From CAYGWP01 sp964353455 (lineage in GTDB: Bacteria > Planctomycetota > Phycisphaerae > FEN-1346), in assembly GCA_964353455.1 (NCBI GenBank), contig CAYGWP010000567.1, positions 1-7,338 on the forward strand: a stretch of DNA of 7,338 nucleotides. Reading direction: 5' to 3'. Both the position numbers and the translations under genes were made by a program. Positions 5,773 through 7,338 of the stretch are shown here, piece by piece. Position 1 is the stretch's first letter. Every line of letters begins with the position of its first letter. Under the pieces are notes generated by a model. The model was not told the origin of the DNA. It saw nothing but the letters and a program-made list of their open reading frames with translations, and searched no databases.

Positions 5773-6012
5773 GTGGACCGAATCGCCGATGCCGAATCCG
5801 TTGAGTTGGTCCGGAAGGCCGTGTCCGACCCGCATGCCGAGGCGTACCTGTCGGCGGACCGGCTGCACAATGAGGTCAGGCGCCTGGAGGCCCGCGTGGC
5901 CGGGGTCCGCCGTCTCGGCGGGCCGTATCGCCGGGTGGACCTCTCGGAAAGTGTCCGCGATCTTCTGGCGCGGCTGGAGGCGGGTGCGACGCTCAGCACC
6001 TACGTGCACTGA
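5773..6012 (+). CDS. Small ORF between mraZ and rsmH, unknown function
   Basis: The ORF gives 79 residues from a GTG start preceded by AGGGAG 6 nt upstream (5761-5766). A longer reading from TTG at 5689 has no Shine-Dalgarno site, and its extra residues are low-complexity, so I prefer 5773. I do not recognise a family. The sequence is charged and mostly helical in appearance: helices at about 7-18 and 22-42 (SADRLHNEVRRLEARVAGVRR), then a short GGPYRRVDLSESVRDLLARLEAG segment. There is no signal peptide, no membrane helix and no Cys. It lies 157 nt after mraZ and 28 nt before rsmH on the same strand, so co-expression is likely. The good Shine-Dalgarno site, the clean placement between genes and the soluble helical composition argue that it is real. 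Conservation in related genomes would be the test. Confidence 0.65.
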   Translation: MDRIADAESVELVRKAVSDPHAEAYLSADRLHNEVRRLEARVAGVRRLGGPYRRVDLSESVRDLLARLEAGATLSTYVH

Positions 6013-6040
6013 GTCGCTGGAACATTAAGGCGGGGTCGGC

Positions 6041-6949
6041 GTGAACGCTACCTCCGGGCACGTCCCGGTGATGCTCGCCGAGACACTCGATCACCTCCGG
6101 CCCGCCCCGGGAAAAGTCATCCTGGACGGCACGGCCGGGGGGGGCGGACACGCGGCGGCCATTCTCGACCGGCTGAGGCCGGGTGGGCGACTGATCTTGC
6201 TGGACCGTGATGAAGAAGCCCTCGAGCGTCTGATTGCCCGATTCGGACGTTCGGGTGATGTTCGATACTTTCACGCCAACTTCCTCGATTTCGACCAGGC
6301 GCTGGCCGAGGCCGGCGAGGCACAGATCGATGGCGCCCTCCTTGACCTGGGTTATTCAAGCATCCAGATGGCGGAAAGCGAGAGGGGTTTCGCCTTCGAC
6401 CAGGCGGGTCCGCTCGACATGCGTATGGACCGCAGCCAGCGCCTCACGGCCGAGGAGATCGTCAACCTGTGGCCGCCCGAGCGGCTCGCCGGAATCTTCC
6501 GGGAATACGGCGATCAGCCTTTCGCGCGGCGTATCGCGCGGGCGATCGCCGAGGCCCGCCGCCGCGCTCCCGTCCGCCGGACCGACGAACTGGCCGAGAT
6601 CATCCGCCGGGCACTTCCGGCAGACTTCCGAAAGGCCCAGCGCATGCACCCGGCGACCCGCTGCTTTCAGGCCGTCCGGATTGCCGTCAACGACGAACTT
6701 GTGAGCCTCAGGAAGTTTCTGGACAAGATCTTTGACTACATAAAACCCGGCGGCCGCGTGGTTGTGATCTCGTTTCACAGCGGCGAGGACCGGATCGTCA
6801 AGAACCGGTTCCGCGATGCGGCCGGCGAAGGACGGATCCGGCTGCCCGTCGCGAAACCGATCACGCCCGCGCCGGAAGAGGTCCTCGCGAACCCGCACAG
6901 CCGTAGTGCCCGCATGCGGGTGGCCGAGGTCCTGTCGGCCGCCGGTTGA
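6041..6949 (+). CDS. rsmH: 16S rRNA (cytosine(1402)-N4)-methyltransferase RsmH
   Basis: RsmH (MraW) uses S-adenosylmethionine to methylate N4 of C1402 in the decoding centre of 16S rRNA, acting on the assembled 30S subunit. The 302 residues match the family length. HVPVMLAETLDHL (7-19) opens the protein. The SAM-binding loop is D29-GTAGGGGH37, with the acidic partner strand LLDRDEEAL at 53-61. LDLGYSSIQM...ERGFAF...GPLDMRMD (101-130) is the conserved core. REYGDQPFARRIARAI (154-169), MHPATRCFQAVRIAVNDEL (202-220), VVISFHSGEDRIVK (241-254) and NPHSRSARMRVAEV (284-297) follow. SFHSGEDR replaces the more common SFHSLEDR. The start is GTG; AAGG (6027-6030) and GGGG (6032-6035) are candidate Shine-Dalgarno bases. 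rsmH following mraZ is the classic opening of the dcw cluster, here with one small ORF between them. Confidence 0.97.
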   Translation: MNATSGHVPVMLAETLDHLRPAPGKVILDGTAGGGGHAAAILDRLRPGGRLILLDRDEEALERLIARFGRSGDVRYFHANFLDFDQALAEAGEAQIDGALLDLGYSSIQMAESERGFAFDQAGPLDMRMDRSQRLTAEEIVNLWPPERLAGIFREYGDQPFARRIARAIAEARRRAPVRRTDELAEIIRRALPADFRKAQRMHPATRCFQAVRIAVNDELVSLRKFLDKIFDYIKPGGRVVVISFHSGEDRIVKNRFRDAAGEGRIRLPVAKPITPAPEEVLANPHSRSARMRVAEVLSAAG

Positions 6950-6968
6950 GATACTCTCGGTAGCCCTG

Positions 6969-6993
6969 GGCGGTCGTCGCCGTGACGGCCGCC
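6969..6993 (+). repeat. Hairpin between rsmH and the downstream membrane-protein gene
   Basis: GGCGGTCGTC (6969-6978) pairs with GACGGCCGCC (6984-6993) over 10 base pairs, one of them a G-T wobble, with a 5-nt loop (GCCGT). No T run follows, so termination is unlikely. It ends 13 nt before the Shine-Dalgarno site of the next gene and could protect the rsmH message or separate translation of the two genes. Confidence 0.5.
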
Positions 6994-7021
6994 GCGGAAG
7001 GGGCGCAGGAGAAGTGCTGCA

Positions 7022-7338
7022 ATGGGTCGCACCAGAGGTGGGGGTAACACCGTGGTTCGAGAAGCCAGGTATGGACTGTTGGTGGGGTTGGTGTTCATCG
7101 TTCTGTTCGGATTGATCCTGAGCAGCCGCGCCGGCTCTGCGGTGCCGGAACATGCGGTGCTGCCGACCGGCGAGAGCCTGCGCCATCGCACGGGGGTCGA
7201 GACGCTCACGCGGACGGTCGATCCGTTCCCCGGCGAGCGCGCGCTGGACGTCGGCGCTGCGGAAACCCCTGTGGCTGCCGTGCCGCAGCCCGCCTCCGTC
7301 GAGGCTACGGCGGGCAGGCCCGCCGAGGAACGGTTGCC
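7022..7338 (+). CDS. Single-pass membrane protein in the ftsL position (3'-partial)
   Basis: The ORF is open from an ATG at 7022 to the right edge, 105 full codons. AGGAG at 7007-7011 lies 10 nt upstream. A GTG at 7052 (giving VVREARYGLLVG...) is an alternative start, preceded by a G-rich stretch, and would place the membrane helix nearer the N terminus. One hydrophobic helix spans about residues 18-36 (GLLVGLVFIVLFGLILSS), after a short basic cytoplasmic tail. The rest so far is Pro/Ala/Glu-rich and extracytoplasmic. The canonical third gene of a dcw cluster encodes FtsL, a small bitopic protein with a periplasmic coiled coil; nothing after the helix here looks like a coiled coil. From memory, Planctomycetota carry proteins with this kind of RxxRxGLLVGLxFI anchor followed later by a LysM domain, but the part that would show it lies outside the window. 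The topology is sure; the identity is not. Confidence 0.7.
   Translation, partial: MGRTRGGGNTVVREARYGLLVGLVFIVLFGLILSSRAGSAVPEHAVLPTGESLRHRTGVETLTRTVDPFPGERALDVGAAETPVAAVPQPASVEATAGRPAEERL

Noticed and set aside
6356..7186. Open frame of 276 codons on the - strand
   Set aside because: It is antisense to rsmH and the start of the next gene, and runs through regions whose + strand reading is strongly conserved.

Overview
The window is a GC-rich bacterial chromosomal segment in which every supported gene lies on the + strand. Three things suggest a Planctomycetota-like bacterium, perhaps of the Phycisphaerae type. A DUF1844 protein sits beside pyrG. There are several secreted lipoproteins. A division/cell-wall (dcw) cluster begins mraZ - small ORF - rsmH and then continues with a single-pass membrane protein that does not look like a typical FtsL. 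The taxonomic call is an inference from gene content only; there is no rRNA or other marker.

Region 1 (1-3121) is a tightly packed run of four genes with gaps of 6, 19 and 11 nt, most of them behind clear Shine-Dalgarno sites, so probably one operon. It holds the glutaminase half of CTP synthase (pyrG, cut by the left edge), a DUF1844 protein, an M48-type metallopeptidase-like lipoprotein, and a PAP2-type phosphatase lipoprotein. The M48 protein keeps the zinc-ligand pattern but has HALGH where HExxH is expected, so the general-base glutamate is missing. The PAP2 protein has intact motifs 2 and 3 but a variant motif 1.

Region 2 (3122-5114) begins with a GC hairpin, followed by a 538-residue protein with a large, probably extracytoplasmic, beta-rich N-terminal half and a C-terminal RDD membrane domain. 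About 300 nt without a gene follow (4819-5114). This stretch holds inverted repeats, a UUCG-capped hairpin with a T-rich tail, a possible promoter, and a striking 10-bp-phased series of TGGG-type repeats just before mraZ. That series matches the known architecture of MraZ operators.

Region 3 (5115-7338) is the start of the dcw cluster. It contains mraZ, an unrecognised 79-residue ORF, rsmH (16S rRNA m4C1402 methyltransferase), and the first 105 codons of a membrane-anchored protein in the usual ftsL position. GC-rich hairpins lie at the mraZ stop codon and between rsmH and the last gene.

The most noteworthy points are the HALGH pseudo-protease candidate, the extended MraZ box array whose last unit overlaps the ribosome binding region, the small ORF inserted between mraZ and rsmH, and the non-canonical gene in the ftsL slot. 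I see no mobile element, CRISPR array, tRNA or rRNA.
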